A stretch of 64,000 nucleotides of DNA, taken from NCBI GenBank assembly GCA_037137455.1, contig JBAXKG010000008.1, forward strand, positions 3,749 to 67,748. The letters run 5' to 3'. This DNA is from CAIVAT01 sp037137455. Its GTDB lineage: Bacteria; Bacteroidota; Bacteroidia; Bacteroidales; FEN-979. Positions 43,194 to 53,100 of this stretch are shown here, in pieces. Position numbers and translations under genes: made by a program. The stretch's first letter is position 1. Each line of letters starts with the position of its first letter. Under the pieces are notes generated by a model. The model searched no databases, was not told the origin of the DNA, and saw nothing but the letters and a program-made list of their open reading frames with translations.

Positions 43194-44756
43194 ATGCGAA
43201 TCATTTTCAAGAGTCTTTTCCTTATGGCGCTATTTTTCAATTTCAACCAGGGATGTTCAAGTCAGGACAAACGGGATCAAACCGATCGAAAACCGTCGGC
43301 AGCCGGGCGTTTCTATCCGGGCAATGCAAAAGAACTCTCCTCCACGTTAGCTGATCTTTTCGCCACCGCAAAGCCACGTGTGACAAGCAACCCGATTGGA
43401 ATTATTTGTCCGCATGCCGGTTATGTTTTTTCAGGACAGGTAGCGGCCAGCAGCTATAACCAGGTTGATCCCAATGCCCGGTTCGATAATATATTTGTAA
43501 TAGCATCCAGCCACCAGGTTTCATTCAAAGGCGCTTCCATTTATAATATTGGGGATTATGTTACACCTCTTGGAAAAGTGAAGGTAAATATCGACCTGGC
43601 AAACAAATTGATCAGGGAAAATCCCGTTTTCACATTTAACCCCGAAGCAGACCGAAATGAGCACAGCCTCGAAGTACAAATTCCCTTTTTGCAATACCAT
43701 TTGAAAAAGGATTTCAAACTGATACCCATAGTCATCGGTACACAATCGGCACAAACCTGCAAAAAAATTGCCGATGCGCTTAAGCCATGGTTCAACGAAC
43801 GCAATTTATTTGTCTTCAGTACCGATTTTTCCCATTATCCCTCTTACGATGATGCCTATTCTGCCGATAAAGCCACCTGCGATGCCATTATAGCTGGGTC
43901 GCCTGATGGGTTAATGAAGCTGCTTGATGATTACAAGGATAAACCGGTACCGAATATGGCCACGAACCTCTGCGGGTGGACATCCATAATGACGATGCTA
44001 TATTTGACATCAGGAAATCCTGACTTGAAAATCACTCCGGTCCATTATATGAATTCAGGCGATTCGGGCTATGGAGATAAAAAGCAGGTTGTTGGCTATT
44101 GGTCGCTGGCGGTAACCATGACTAAACCTTCAACCAACAGTAAGGCGGGTTCGATTGCGGCTGCAGGATCCATCAATCCGGCAAGTTTTGATTTTACCAC
44201 TGAAGAAAAAATTATCCTGCTTAAAATTGCCAGGAATACCATTCTGACATACATCCGTGACAGAAGAATTCCGGATGACGATGCGAAATCATTCAGTGAA
44301 AACCTTAAAATTCGGGCAGGCGCCTTTGTAACATTAAAAAAACATGACGAATTGCGAGGCTGTATTGGAAGATTTTCGTCAGATATGCCGTTATATAAAC
44401 TGATCCGGCAGATGGCAGTGGCCTCATCAACGGAAGATACGCGGTTTGAGCCTGTTAATGCAAAGGAAATAGATCAAATAGATATTGAGATATCCGTGTT
44501 ATCGCCACTTAAAAAAATTCAGTCCCCAGATGAAATAATCTTGGGGAAACATGGAATTTACATTAAAAAAGGTTTTAACTCCGGCACTTTTTTGCCTCAG
44601 GTTGCTACTGAAACAGGATGGAATAAGGAGGAATTTTTGGGTTATTGCGCCCGCGATAAGGCAGGAATCGGCTGGGATGGATGGAAAAATGCCGACCTGT
44701 TTACCTACGAAGCTTGTGTCTTTTCAGAAAAAGAGCTTAACGCCCGCAAAGATTGA
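43194..44756 (+). CDS. amrBA: AmmeMemoRadiSam MEMO (AmrB)-AMMECR1 (AmrA) fusion with signal peptide
   Basis: The 520-residue protein fuses two eukaryote-conserved families. Residues of about 35-310 are the MEMO domain with the metal-site segments ICPHAGYVFSGQVAA, EHSLEVQIPFLQYHL, STDFSHYPSYDDA and the conserved Cys in NLCGWTS. Residues of about 335-515 are the AMMECR1 domain with its signature LRGCIGRF. MEMO proteins resemble extradiol dioxygenases and AMMECR1 has no settled function. The N-terminus (MRIIFKSLFLMALFFNFNQG, then CSSQDKR) looks like a Sec lipoprotein signal, although the lipobox NQGC is non-canonical, so the fusion is probably exported. It is divergent from the synthase-like gene, and its last 20 bases overlap the convergent AddB-like gene. 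Confidence 0.92.
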   Translation: MRIIFKSLFLMALFFNFNQGCSSQDKRDQTDRKPSAAGRFYPGNAKELSSTLADLFATAKPRVTSNPIGIICPHAGYVFSGQVAASSYNQVDPNARFDNIFVIASSHQVSFKGASIYNIGDYVTPLGKVKVNIDLANKLIRENPVFTFNPEADRNEHSLEVQIPFLQYHLKKDFKLIPIVIGTQSAQTCKKIADALKPWFNERNLFVFSTDFSHYPSYDDAYSADKATCDAIIAGSPDGLMKLLDDYKDKPVPNMATNLCGWTSIMTMLYLTSGNPDLKITPVHYMNSGDSGYGDKKQVVGYWSLAVTMTKPSTNSKAGSIAAAGSINPASFDFTTEEKIILLKIARNTILTYIRDRRIPDDDAKSFSENLKIRAGAFVTLKKHDELRGCIGRFSSDMPLYKLIRQMAVASSTEDTRFEPVNAKEIDQIDIEISVLSPLKKIQSPDEIILGKHGIYIKKGFNSGTFLPQVATETGWNKEEFLGYCARDKAGIGWDGWKNADLFTYEACVFSEKELNARKD

Positions 44757-47607
44757 TATAGGAACAGCGTTCACAGATTTTCAGATCTCTGGTTTGGGCG
44801 AACGGCTTGGAAAGGTCATAGATATTCTCTAAAATATTACGGATCACATTTTCGAAATGAACTATGGTTGAATCATTCAGCAAAGTCGATAATATTTCCG
44901 TATCCTCCTCCGGCACATGTACAGGGATAAATCCTGAATTGATCTTCCTGAGTGAAATAATGCCTGCCCGGGAGCTGATTGGACTGCTAAACCGGCGATT
45001 AAAAAGGTACCCGTACATCAAAAGCTGAAAACCAATATTGAGATCAGGGTTATTTGACAATTCCTCCCATTCCTTCACCTTTAACTGTTTTAATTCTGCC
45101 GTTCCGGTTTTATAGTCAATTATCTGCCATGACTCATCAATTTTATCAACCCTGTCGAGAAAACCTTTCAGGTAAATTGTCATCTCCCTGTTTTCAAACC
45201 GGATTTGGATTTGAGTGTCGACAAATTGCTCGAGAAACACAACACAAAAACTTTTCCCCGACTGTGCCAACTCCTCTACCCTGTTCGTTTCAAACTCAAG
45301 AAACCGTTTCACCATCAGTTTGGCTACATTGACGAGCAACAGATTTTTTCCATATGCAATGTCAGAACCTTTAAATTTTTTGCCAAAAGCCTTATTGATG
45401 GCATCATCCGACATTTTTTCCATCTCTGAAAGCATGTTGGCAGTTATCGGCTGGTTGATAAATGGCTTGTATAATTTATTAAGCGCTTCATGCACAGCGC
45501 TGCCAAGCACAGCAGAGTCGATCGTATCACCAATATCTTCAGGTTCCCTGATTCCGGCGATTTCAGCGAAGTAAAATTTTAAAGGACAATTTCGGTAGGC
45601 GTTCAATGAGGTGGCAGAAAATCCCTTCGAGGCTTTCTCCACCAGAATGGCCATCGTTTCACCGGTTTTTTGAATTTCAATTACAGGAAATGGCTCCCCT
45701 TTGATTGGCGGAGAAGTCAGGATCATTTCATGGATCTCAATCAGTGGGTTGTACAATGGAAGTTCATGGGCAATCTGCCTGAGGAAACGGCTGCGATCAC
45801 CGCCACCGAGCTGATCCGGTTCAGTATTGTAAAGAATCTTGATATTCAGGGCGCGTTGAATGAGCCGGTAGAAATGGTAGGCATATACAGAATCCTTATG
45901 ACGGTAGGTTGGCAGGTCAAAACTTTTTTTAATATCGAATGGAATGAAAGAAGGATTGATCTTGCTGCTTGGCAACACATCTTCATTGCATGACAGAATG
46001 ATAAGGTTTTCGAAATCGAGTGTCCGGGTTTCGAGCATGCCCATAATCTGAACCCCTCTGAGTGGTTCACCATAAAACGGAAGACTGGTCACTGAAATTA
46101 CCTGTTCATAAAGCTGGTAAAAGGCTGGAATCTTAAGTTCATGAGGGTACTCCGCGAGCAGATTATTAAGTTGATGTACAATTTTTGAGAATGCAAAAAG
46201 GTACTCCAATTCCATTTTTCCGTTCGAATTAATTACACTTAACCTGAGATTCCCGATCATTGCCTTAAAACAATCAAGTGCATCAACCGGTTTTTCCCAT
46301 GGAATCAGAATGGAATCCAAAAATTTCAAATTGGCCGCAAATAATCCCGATTTTTCGTTGGCAAGATCTTCGGTCCCTACGAAAATCTTGTGTCCCTGGC
46401 GGATTTTGTCGATGGTTTCATCGAAGGCGAACCGGTTTCCCTCCATCAAACTGTTGGCCATCATGTGAATATAAGGATGCTGCAACAATTTAAGAACATC
46501 TTTATAGTAGAATTTTCCCTTCCCTGTTGTGGCGAGGTAGGTAAACCTGGAAGTATTCATGTGAAGATGGAACACCGTTTCAAAGAGACTGGCCAGCGGT
46601 GTTAGTTTCAAAGGCATACCAGCTGTTATATTCAACGCTCCGACATCATCGGGAATGGAGTTTAGCAAAGGAATAAGTAATCCCTCATCAAGAAGTACTA
46701 TCGCAGTTTTCTCGTTGGCCATGCCTTTCAGGGCAAGCTCCTTCAGGATATTTCCACAGTACTTCACCTGGCCAACAGGATCCGGGGAACCGATGATCTC
46801 AATATTTTTTACAGAATTTGCAAAATCATCAGAAATCCACATTGAATTTTTGACGGGCCATTTGCCGAACCAATCGCGCAGAAAATCACCGGCTTCCTGC
46901 TGTCTGTTATTAAGGTAATAACGGTCAGCATCCCAAAGTAAGGTTGCCTGCCCGTGCTTATGCAAGCTGGTAATGATATGTTCTTCAGCCTTTGTCAAGG
47001 CATTGAACCCGGCAAACAAGATATGGCGCCAGGGTAGTTTATCAATATATGATTCAATGTTTTCGGCAGCATGACGGAAACTAAGTCCGGAATAAGAATG
47101 GTTTTTGGCTAACAATCTCCGGGTAAATTTATCGTAATAGGTATACAGCGACTGATAGAAATGAAGATATTTTGTTTCAAACTCTGTGAGGGGTTGATTA
47201 TCAAGATTCCACAGGCTTATTGCACGCGCTTCGGTCAGCGTGGTAAAGAGTTCTTTGGCATCGGCCATGTACCGGTCTACCTCATTGAAATCGCTTAGCA
47301 ACTGAGACGCCCACCTCAAAAACTCCTCAAATGGTTGTACATTCTTGCCTTCAATCTCGCGATGAACCTCATACAATTCAAATAGCAGGTGTAAATTTTC
47401 AACCTCCTGTAATCCGCTGATCTCCGTGATGAAGTCCTCAATTGAAAATATGGTCGGCGCCCAGGTTGGTTTTCCAACATATTCGGCGAGGTATTTTCTT
47501 AAGAATAGCCCACCACGTCGATTCGGAAGTACAATGCACAATTCGGCAAGGTCATCGTTATATTCAGCAACCAGGTACTGCGCCGTTTTTTGAAGAAATG
47601 GAAGCAT
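44737..47607 (-). CDS. AddB-like recombination subunit with PD-(D/E)XK nuclease
   Basis: The roughly 956-residue protein resembles the AddB subunit of AddAB (RecBCD-equivalent) helicase-nucleases. The N-terminal half is an inactivated helicase fold (LCIVLPNRRGGLFLRKYL). The C-terminal nuclease domain has FLDRVDKIDESWQIIDYKTG. Four cysteines for an iron-sulfur staple are visible: YRNCPLKF near residue 690 and CERCSYINLC at the end. With the AddA-like protein at 50143-53253 it should process double-strand breaks for recombination. I start at the ATG at 47607 because the upstream ATG at 47631 overlaps the -7 box. Two cell-wall-recycling genes separate it from addA, which is atypical. Confidence 0.85.
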   Translation of the reverse strand: MLPFLQKTAQYLVAEYNDDLAELCIVLPNRRGGLFLRKYLAEYVGKPTWAPTIFSIEDFITEISGLQEVENLHLLFELYEVHREIEGKNVQPFEEFLRWASQLLSDFNEVDRYMADAKELFTTLTEARAISLWNLDNQPLTEFETKYLHFYQSLYTYYDKFTRRLLAKNHSYSGLSFRHAAENIESYIDKLPWRHILFAGFNALTKAEEHIITSLHKHGQATLLWDADRYYLNNRQQEAGDFLRDWFGKWPVKNSMWISDDFANSVKNIEIIGSPDPVGQVKYCGNILKELALKGMANEKTAIVLLDEGLLIPLLNSIPDDVGALNITAGMPLKLTPLASLFETVFHLHMNTSRFTYLATTGKGKFYYKDVLKLLQHPYIHMMANSLMEGNRFAFDETIDKIRQGHKIFVGTEDLANEKSGLFAANLKFLDSILIPWEKPVDALDCFKAMIGNLRLSVINSNGKMELEYLFAFSKIVHQLNNLLAEYPHELKIPAFYQLYEQVISVTSLPFYGEPLRGVQIMGMLETRTLDFENLIILSCNEDVLPSSKINPSFIPFDIKKSFDLPTYRHKDSVYAYHFYRLIQRALNIKILYNTEPDQLGGGDRSRFLRQIAHELPLYNPLIEIHEMILTSPPIKGEPFPVIEIQKTGETMAILVEKASKGFSATSLNAYRNCPLKFYFAEIAGIREPEDIGDTIDSAVLGSAVHEALNKLYKPFINQPITANMLSEMEKMSDDAINKAFGKKFKGSDIAYGKNLLLVNVAKLMVKRFLEFETNRVEELAQSGKSFCVVFLEQFVDTQIQIRFENREMTIYLKGFLDRVDKIDESWQIIDYKTGTAELKQLKVKEWEELSNNPDLNIGFQLLMYGYLFNRRFSSPISSRAGIISLRKINSGFIPVHVPEEDTEILSTLLNDSTIVHFENVIRNILENIYDLSKPFAQTRDLKICERCSYINLCGR

Positions 47608-47628
47608 TGATAAACGATGTTGTGATGA

Positions 47629-47636
47629 CAAAAGTA
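47629..47636 (-). promoter_or_regulatory. -7 box (TACTTTTG) for the AddB-like gene
   Basis: TACTTTTG on the minus strand predicts transcription near 47622, about 15 bases before the ATG at 47607. It implies that the AddB-like gene has its own promoter in the 100-base spacer after the MurU-like gene. Confidence 0.5.
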
Positions 47637-47707
47637 GGGAATAAAGTACGAACTATGCCCCCCTTTCCGGAATACCTGCCTTTGTAATGGAAAATCTATG
47701 AAAACTG

Positions 47708-48451
47708 TCATTCGTCATGTCTTCCAGCGTCTCTCCAAAAAAGTCCTTCTTCAATGTAACCGGAGATTTGGTGATCCTTTGCCAGACGCAGGTAAAGATC
47801 GGTCAGTGAAAATTTTCCCTCCTCTGAAATCAACTGGAATATTTCAGTATTTATCACCTGGATGCCACTAAACGCATAAGGAGTAAGACAACCCGGTTTC
47901 ATAAAAGGCTCATTTTCCAAGGCACTAGGATTTGGGTTACAGGGAGCTGGTTCGCGTGCAATTACCCGTTCCCCTGTTTTACGATTTTCCCACCCACACA
48001 TCTGCATCGAACCATCAAACAAGAAATACCGGGATGTTTCGCGTTTCCGGATGGCCAGGGTTGCCAGTGATCCGGTGGTTTCATGATATGCTGAAAATTT
48101 CATAATGTCAAGATCAGAAATTATATCGACATTCCGAATGATGGCTGTTTCACAGTCATGAAAAAACCATGCAGCCATTTTCACTCCTCCGCCGGTTTCA
48201 AGTAATTCAACACTTTCATCAGAAAAAGAAAACTGCATCCCAAATTGATCATGTTGAGCCAAATAGTCAATGATCTGAGATGCAAAATGATGCACATTTA
48301 TGATCACCTCACTGATCCCTGCCGTTTTAAGATGTTCAAGGGAATGCTCAAGTAATGTTTTGCCATTGACCACATAAAGAGCTTTTGGATGCGCGTTGGT
48401 GAACGGCTTAAGTCGTGTACCCAGTCCGGCAGCCAGGATCATCGCTTTCAT
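47708..48451 (-). CDS. Sugar-1-phosphate nucleotidyltransferase, MurU-like
   Basis: The 247-residue protein is a nucleotidyltransferase with the signature LAAGLGTRLKPFTNAHPKAL at residues 6-25, then LEHSLEHLKTAGISEVIINVHH and ETGGGVKMA. The size and motifs fit MurU, which converts MurNAc-1-phosphate to UDP-MurNAc in peptidoglycan recycling. It follows the AmgK-like kinase gene after 83 bases, which reproduces the AmgK-MurU pair of Pseudomonas. Alternative substrates such as mannose-1-phosphate or glucose-1-phosphate cannot be excluded. I use the ATG at 48451 (MKAMILAAG), as the 17 upstream codons are not conserved-looking. Confidence 0.8.
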   Translation of the reverse strand: MKAMILAAGLGTRLKPFTNAHPKALYVVNGKTLLEHSLEHLKTAGISEVIINVHHFASQIIDYLAQHDQFGMQFSFSDESVELLETGGGVKMAAWFFHDCETAIIRNVDIISDLDIMKFSAYHETTGSLATLAIRKRETSRYFLFDGSMQMCGWENRKTGERVIAREPAPCNPNPSALENEPFMKPGCLTPYAFSGIQVINTEIFQLISEEGKFSLTDLYLRLAKDHQISGYIEEGLFWRDAGRHDE

Positions 48452-48534
48452 CGTATCTTGTTTTGATTGATTGAATGATGAACAAAAAAATAAACATGAC
48501 AATCAAGTAATTTTTGAACTTTTAAAACCAATAC

Positions 48535-50103
48535 CTATTTCGAGGTAAGATTCTCCGAATGAATAAGGTTTACTGAAATATTAAAATTTGTTTTCAAATG
48601 TTTTGCAAGTTCTGCCGCACAATAAACTGAACGGTGTTGCCCGCCTGTGCATCCATAGGAAACCATAAGATGTTGAAAGCCGCGATCGATATAGGCTCTT
48701 ACACTTTGATCAACGAGAGAAAATGTATTTTGCATAAATTCATCCACCGCAGATTCCTTTTTCAGAAAATCAATCACTGGCTGATCATTACCACTGATTT
48801 TTTTAAATTCATCAAACCGGCCCGGATTCGGCAGGGCACGGCAGTCAAATATATACCCTCCCCCATTACCGCTTTCATCAACAGGAATCTGTTTTTTATA
48901 AGAAAAACTTTTAATGGTCACAGTCAATTTATTTTCAGAAAGGCCGGATATTGAAGAAACTTTCAACTCATTAATATTATCAGTGCCTCTATTGATTTCA
49001 GTAAATTGTTGACTCAATAACCCGGGAGTTTCGACCATTCTGTCGATAACTGACATCAGGTTTTTGAGCCCGAAACCGATCATTTTATTTTCCCGCAATA
49101 CACGCAGGTTCGTCAGTGCATATGGAATGCTTTGCAAAAAATGAGGCTTTTTCTCATAATAACCCCTGAAACCGTAAGCCCCCAACGCCTGCATGATGCG
49201 GATCAGCAAAAAAGCATAATAGGTTTTAAGAAACTTTTCGCGGTCGACAGGATAAATTTCTTCGAGTTTATCAAGGTAATAATTCAGCAACATCTCACGA
49301 ACCGGATCAGGAATATCTGCTTTAGCGTCATAAAGCAACGAAGCAACATCGTACTGCAAAGCTCCTTTACGTCCGCCCTGATAATCGATAAACCATGGTT
49401 CATTATCCACAACCATTATGTTGCGTGACTGAAAATCACGAAAAAGGAAAAATTCCGAACCGGCCTCCAGCAACAAATCACAAAGTTTTGAAAAATCATC
49501 CTCTAATTCCTGTTCATCAAACTTGATATTCGCCAGCTTAAGAAAATAATATTTAAAATAGTTAAGGTCCCACATCATCGACTGCCGGTCGAAGGCTGCC
49601 CTTGGATAGCAGACTGAATAATCAAGGTCCCGGTTTGCTTTTACCTGGAATATTGTGAGCCACCTCAGCGCCTTCTTGTATATTTCAATGATATCTTCAG
49701 GAAAATTATATTTATCAGCAGCCCCATCCGGAGATTCATGATTTTCAAAATCTGATTTCAAATTAGTTTGCAGTGGAGAAGCGCCGGCTGCACGCTTTAA
49801 GGTCAGAAGTTGAAAAAGTGACATGTCTCCGAGGTCAGATATAAGGTATATTCTCTTGGCGGGGTCAACAGCAAGAATCTGCGGAACAGGCAATCCCAAA
49901 AGACGAAAATGGTTGGTAAATGATATAAAAGCTCTGTTCTCATTGAGGTCATCGTTGTGTGCGCCAATAACAGTACCATTTACACCTTGAATCCGGTAAT
50001 AGGTTCTGTTAGATCCCGATCCGGCTAATTTCGTAACTGATACAGGCAATTCCCCGCTCAAAATCTTGTACAACTCAGCTAATTTTTTTCTGATGTCGCT
50101 CAT
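48535..50103 (-). CDS. AmgK-like sugar kinase fused to a RapZ C-terminal domain
   Basis: The 522-residue protein joins two domains. Residues of about 1-350 are an aminoglycoside-phosphotransferase-type kinase like AmgK (N-acetylmuramate/N-acetylglucosamine anomeric kinase). Its catalytic loop is FRDFQSRNIMVVDNEPWFID, followed by YQGGRKGALQYDVASLL. Residues of about 385-515 match the C-terminal domain of RapZ, which in E. coli binds glucosamine-6-phosphate and the GlmZ/GlmY RNAs: FDCRALPNPG and GCTGGQHRSVYCAAELAKHL. The RapZ ATPase domain is absent. The fusion suggests a recycling kinase controlled by an amino-sugar phosphate, or a second enzymatic activity. It precedes the MurU-like gene and follows the AddA-like gene by 40 bases. 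Confidence 0.88.
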   Translation of the reverse strand: MSDIRKKLAELYKILSGELPVSVTKLAGSGSNRTYYRIQGVNGTVIGAHNDDLNENRAFISFTNHFRLLGLPVPQILAVDPAKRIYLISDLGDMSLFQLLTLKRAAGASPLQTNLKSDFENHESPDGAADKYNFPEDIIEIYKKALRWLTIFQVKANRDLDYSVCYPRAAFDRQSMMWDLNYFKYYFLKLANIKFDEQELEDDFSKLCDLLLEAGSEFFLFRDFQSRNIMVVDNEPWFIDYQGGRKGALQYDVASLLYDAKADIPDPVREMLLNYYLDKLEEIYPVDREKFLKTYYAFLLIRIMQALGAYGFRGYYEKKPHFLQSIPYALTNLRVLRENKMIGFGLKNLMSVIDRMVETPGLLSQQFTEINRGTDNINELKVSSISGLSENKLTVTIKSFSYKKQIPVDESGNGGGYIFDCRALPNPGRFDEFKKISGNDQPVIDFLKKESAVDEFMQNTFSLVDQSVRAYIDRGFQHLMVSYGCTGGQHRSVYCAAELAKHLKTNFNISVNLIHSENLTSK

Positions 50104-50142
50104 ATAAAATCAGTTATTGCTGCTTTTTAGTAATCGGTCAGG

Positions 50143-53100
50143 TTAAACATTAACAACCTGAACCTCTGGTTCCAGATATACCAGGGCCCGTTCGATCTGC
50201 TTATAGCCCATATCCGCGATGTAACCGGCATAGGTTATAAGCTGATCAGCATGTCTATCATTTCGTTTGCCACTTTTATAATCGATTATCGTAACGGAAT
50301 CTCCATCGAACACAACCCGGTCGGGGCGATAAAACGAGCCTTGTGGAGTAATGATTTCGGCTTCGGTTTTCACCTTAACCTGATCACTGAAAAACCTCTC
50401 AAGTAAAGGATTGGTGACAACAGACCATAGTATCTTCTCCATGTTATCCCGGTCATGATGTTCAATCAAACCTGTGAGAATACCCTTTTCCAATGCCAAA
50501 GGCACCTCCTGAGCGATTTTTATCCACGATAACAAGGTATGTATCCGTTTTCCCAATTGAACTTTTCCGGACGGCTGGTCTATTTCCCACATTTCCGGAG
50601 CGCGCAACCTGATTTCAATTTTATTGCGCCAGTCGCTGCTGATCACATTCACCATTTGTATCGCAGAAATTTCCTCATTTGCAACTTTCGGAAAATGAAC
50701 CACCTTCGACCCAAATTCATATAACAATTGATTTTCAACCCAATTTCCCTCATTTTTCAGATAATAATCAAAAAACAGGGGCAAAGAATCCAGTTCATCC
50801 TTTGCTTTTTGTGGAAATTTAGTCAAAATATAGAGTCGTTCCTCAGGGCGGGTCATCGCAACATAAAGCACATTGACCAGGTCGAGCATCGACTTTTGCT
50901 GCTCATCAACGAACAGGGGTTTGAAAACCGTCGATTCCATCTCTTTGTCGCTGCGCAGGATGGCTGTTTCAAGTCCGGGAGCAACAGTTTTGTCAAGGTC
51001 CACCCAAATATATGCTTTGGTGTTTTTTCGCGATTCCTGGGCAAAAGGAAGTATAACCAGCGGAAATTGAAGCCCTTTCGCTTTGTGAATCGTCATAACT
51101 TTCACTGCATCAACACCTTCAGGTACAACAATTGATAATTTTTTCTTATTTTTATTCCACCAATCGATGAATTCAACAGCTCCGGTTGAAACCTTAACGG
51201 AAAATTTAAGAACGGCATCAAGGAAAAACTGCAGATAAATATCTGGTCCGTTGTTGAGATTGTATTTCCTGATCAGCTCTTCGCATAAATCGTAAACCGG
51301 AAGCAAAACAAGACTATCATGCACCGATTCCCAAGCCTTTAAATCACCCACCACAGAACGGTTCAGGTGCATTCCGATCTCCGCGATCACGATGTCATTT
51401 GGCGGTTCAAACAGAAAGCGTAAAAAGGCGATGATGAACCGTACTTTTGGCGAATTGGCAATAAGCAATGATTCGGAAGAAACCACATCCACACCCTGTT
51501 CCAGCAAAAACCTCGCGATTGCACTGGCATTTTTGTTACTTCGGCAAAGGATTGCCATATCCCGAAGCATGAAGTTTTCACGCTTTGCCTCCAGAATAAT
51601 CGAAAGAACCCTGGCAAGCGATATCTCTTCATAGTTAAGCTCCTTCTTTTCACTTTCAAGAAATTCAAGGCTTATATATCCTCCGGTTTTATTTACATCT
51701 GATAACTGTTCGAGCCCTTCAAATATCTTCTCTTTTCCACCAGTCAGCACACGGTCGGCAATCACCCTGAAAAAACGGTTATTGAAGGCAACGATCTCTG
51801 TTTTTGACCGGAAGTTATGATCGAGGCTTACCTTCTCAAAATGTCTGGTAAGTGACTCTTCCCGCTGACTTAAAACATCGTTTCGATCACTTCCGGGAAT
51901 GGCTGGCAATGCATTAAACTGTTCGACATCACCGCTGCGCCAGCGATATATTGCCTGTTTCCCATCGCCAACCACCAGGTTAAAAAATCCGCCGGCCAGT
52001 GAATTTTCAATCAAGGGAATAAAATTCATCCATTGGAGTACAGAGGTATCCTGGAACTCATCGATAAGAATGTGGCGGTATTTTTCTCCCAGGCGCTCAT
52101 ATATGAATGGAACAGGTTCATTCATCACAATAGCTGCTATTCTGGCATTGAACTCTGAAATATGAACAATGTTATTCTGTCGTTTTAAATCGTTAAGCAC
52201 CTTTTCAATTTCATTCAGCACTGATAATGGATAAATAGTTTTCGCCAGCAGTTTACGCAAGAGGTATTCAGATTTATGATGCGCGATCTCTGTTTGTATA
52301 TTTTCATAAATGTCAAGCAAAACGGCCTTTATCGAATCTATGTCGACACGGGCCGATGGTAAAGCTTTCCCCGAAAACCATTTATCTTCCTCTACTGTTG
52401 TTACCACATATGAATTGGGCTCCAGCTTCTCCATCCTGCCGGCAGCAAGATTTTCGAAATATCTGCCGATACCACTGGCTCCATGAAAAAAAGCATCGGG
52501 CGGAATATCTTTATCATTAATCAATTCTGCTGCCTGCTTCGCTATTTTACTGATGCATTGCTCGAATTCCCTTATCCGGATGTACAAAGTCGCGGAAATG
52601 GTTTGAAATTGTTCAAGCGAAATATTCTTCAGCTTACTGATCCTGGTTTGCCCTTCCTCATCAAGCAAAATATGAGCAAAATTTGACAATATTTCATCAA
52701 TATTCCACCCCTGCTCTTCATCTAACCGGGCTTCAAGAAAATTAACAAGTATTTTAGTCAGTTTTTGATCGTCCCCAACACGATCCAACAGAAGATCAAC
52801 AGAATTTGAAATGAGTTCATCGGCATCCAACTCAATATTGAAATTTAGCGCCAAACCGAAATCATGGGCAAAGGTTCGGATGAGTTTATGAGAAAAACTA
52901 TCAATAGTCCCGATCGCAAAATCTGCATAGTTGTGCAGGATCATTTCGAGCGCTCTCGAGGCTGTTTGCGCAATTTCAAGGGTGGTAAGCCCTGTTTCCT
53001 TAACCAGTAATTGCAAAAGAGTTCCCTCTATTGGCTTATCGGTCGATTTATTGTATTTTGCAAGTTCACCCAGTGCATGCAGTACTCGCTCCTTCATCTC

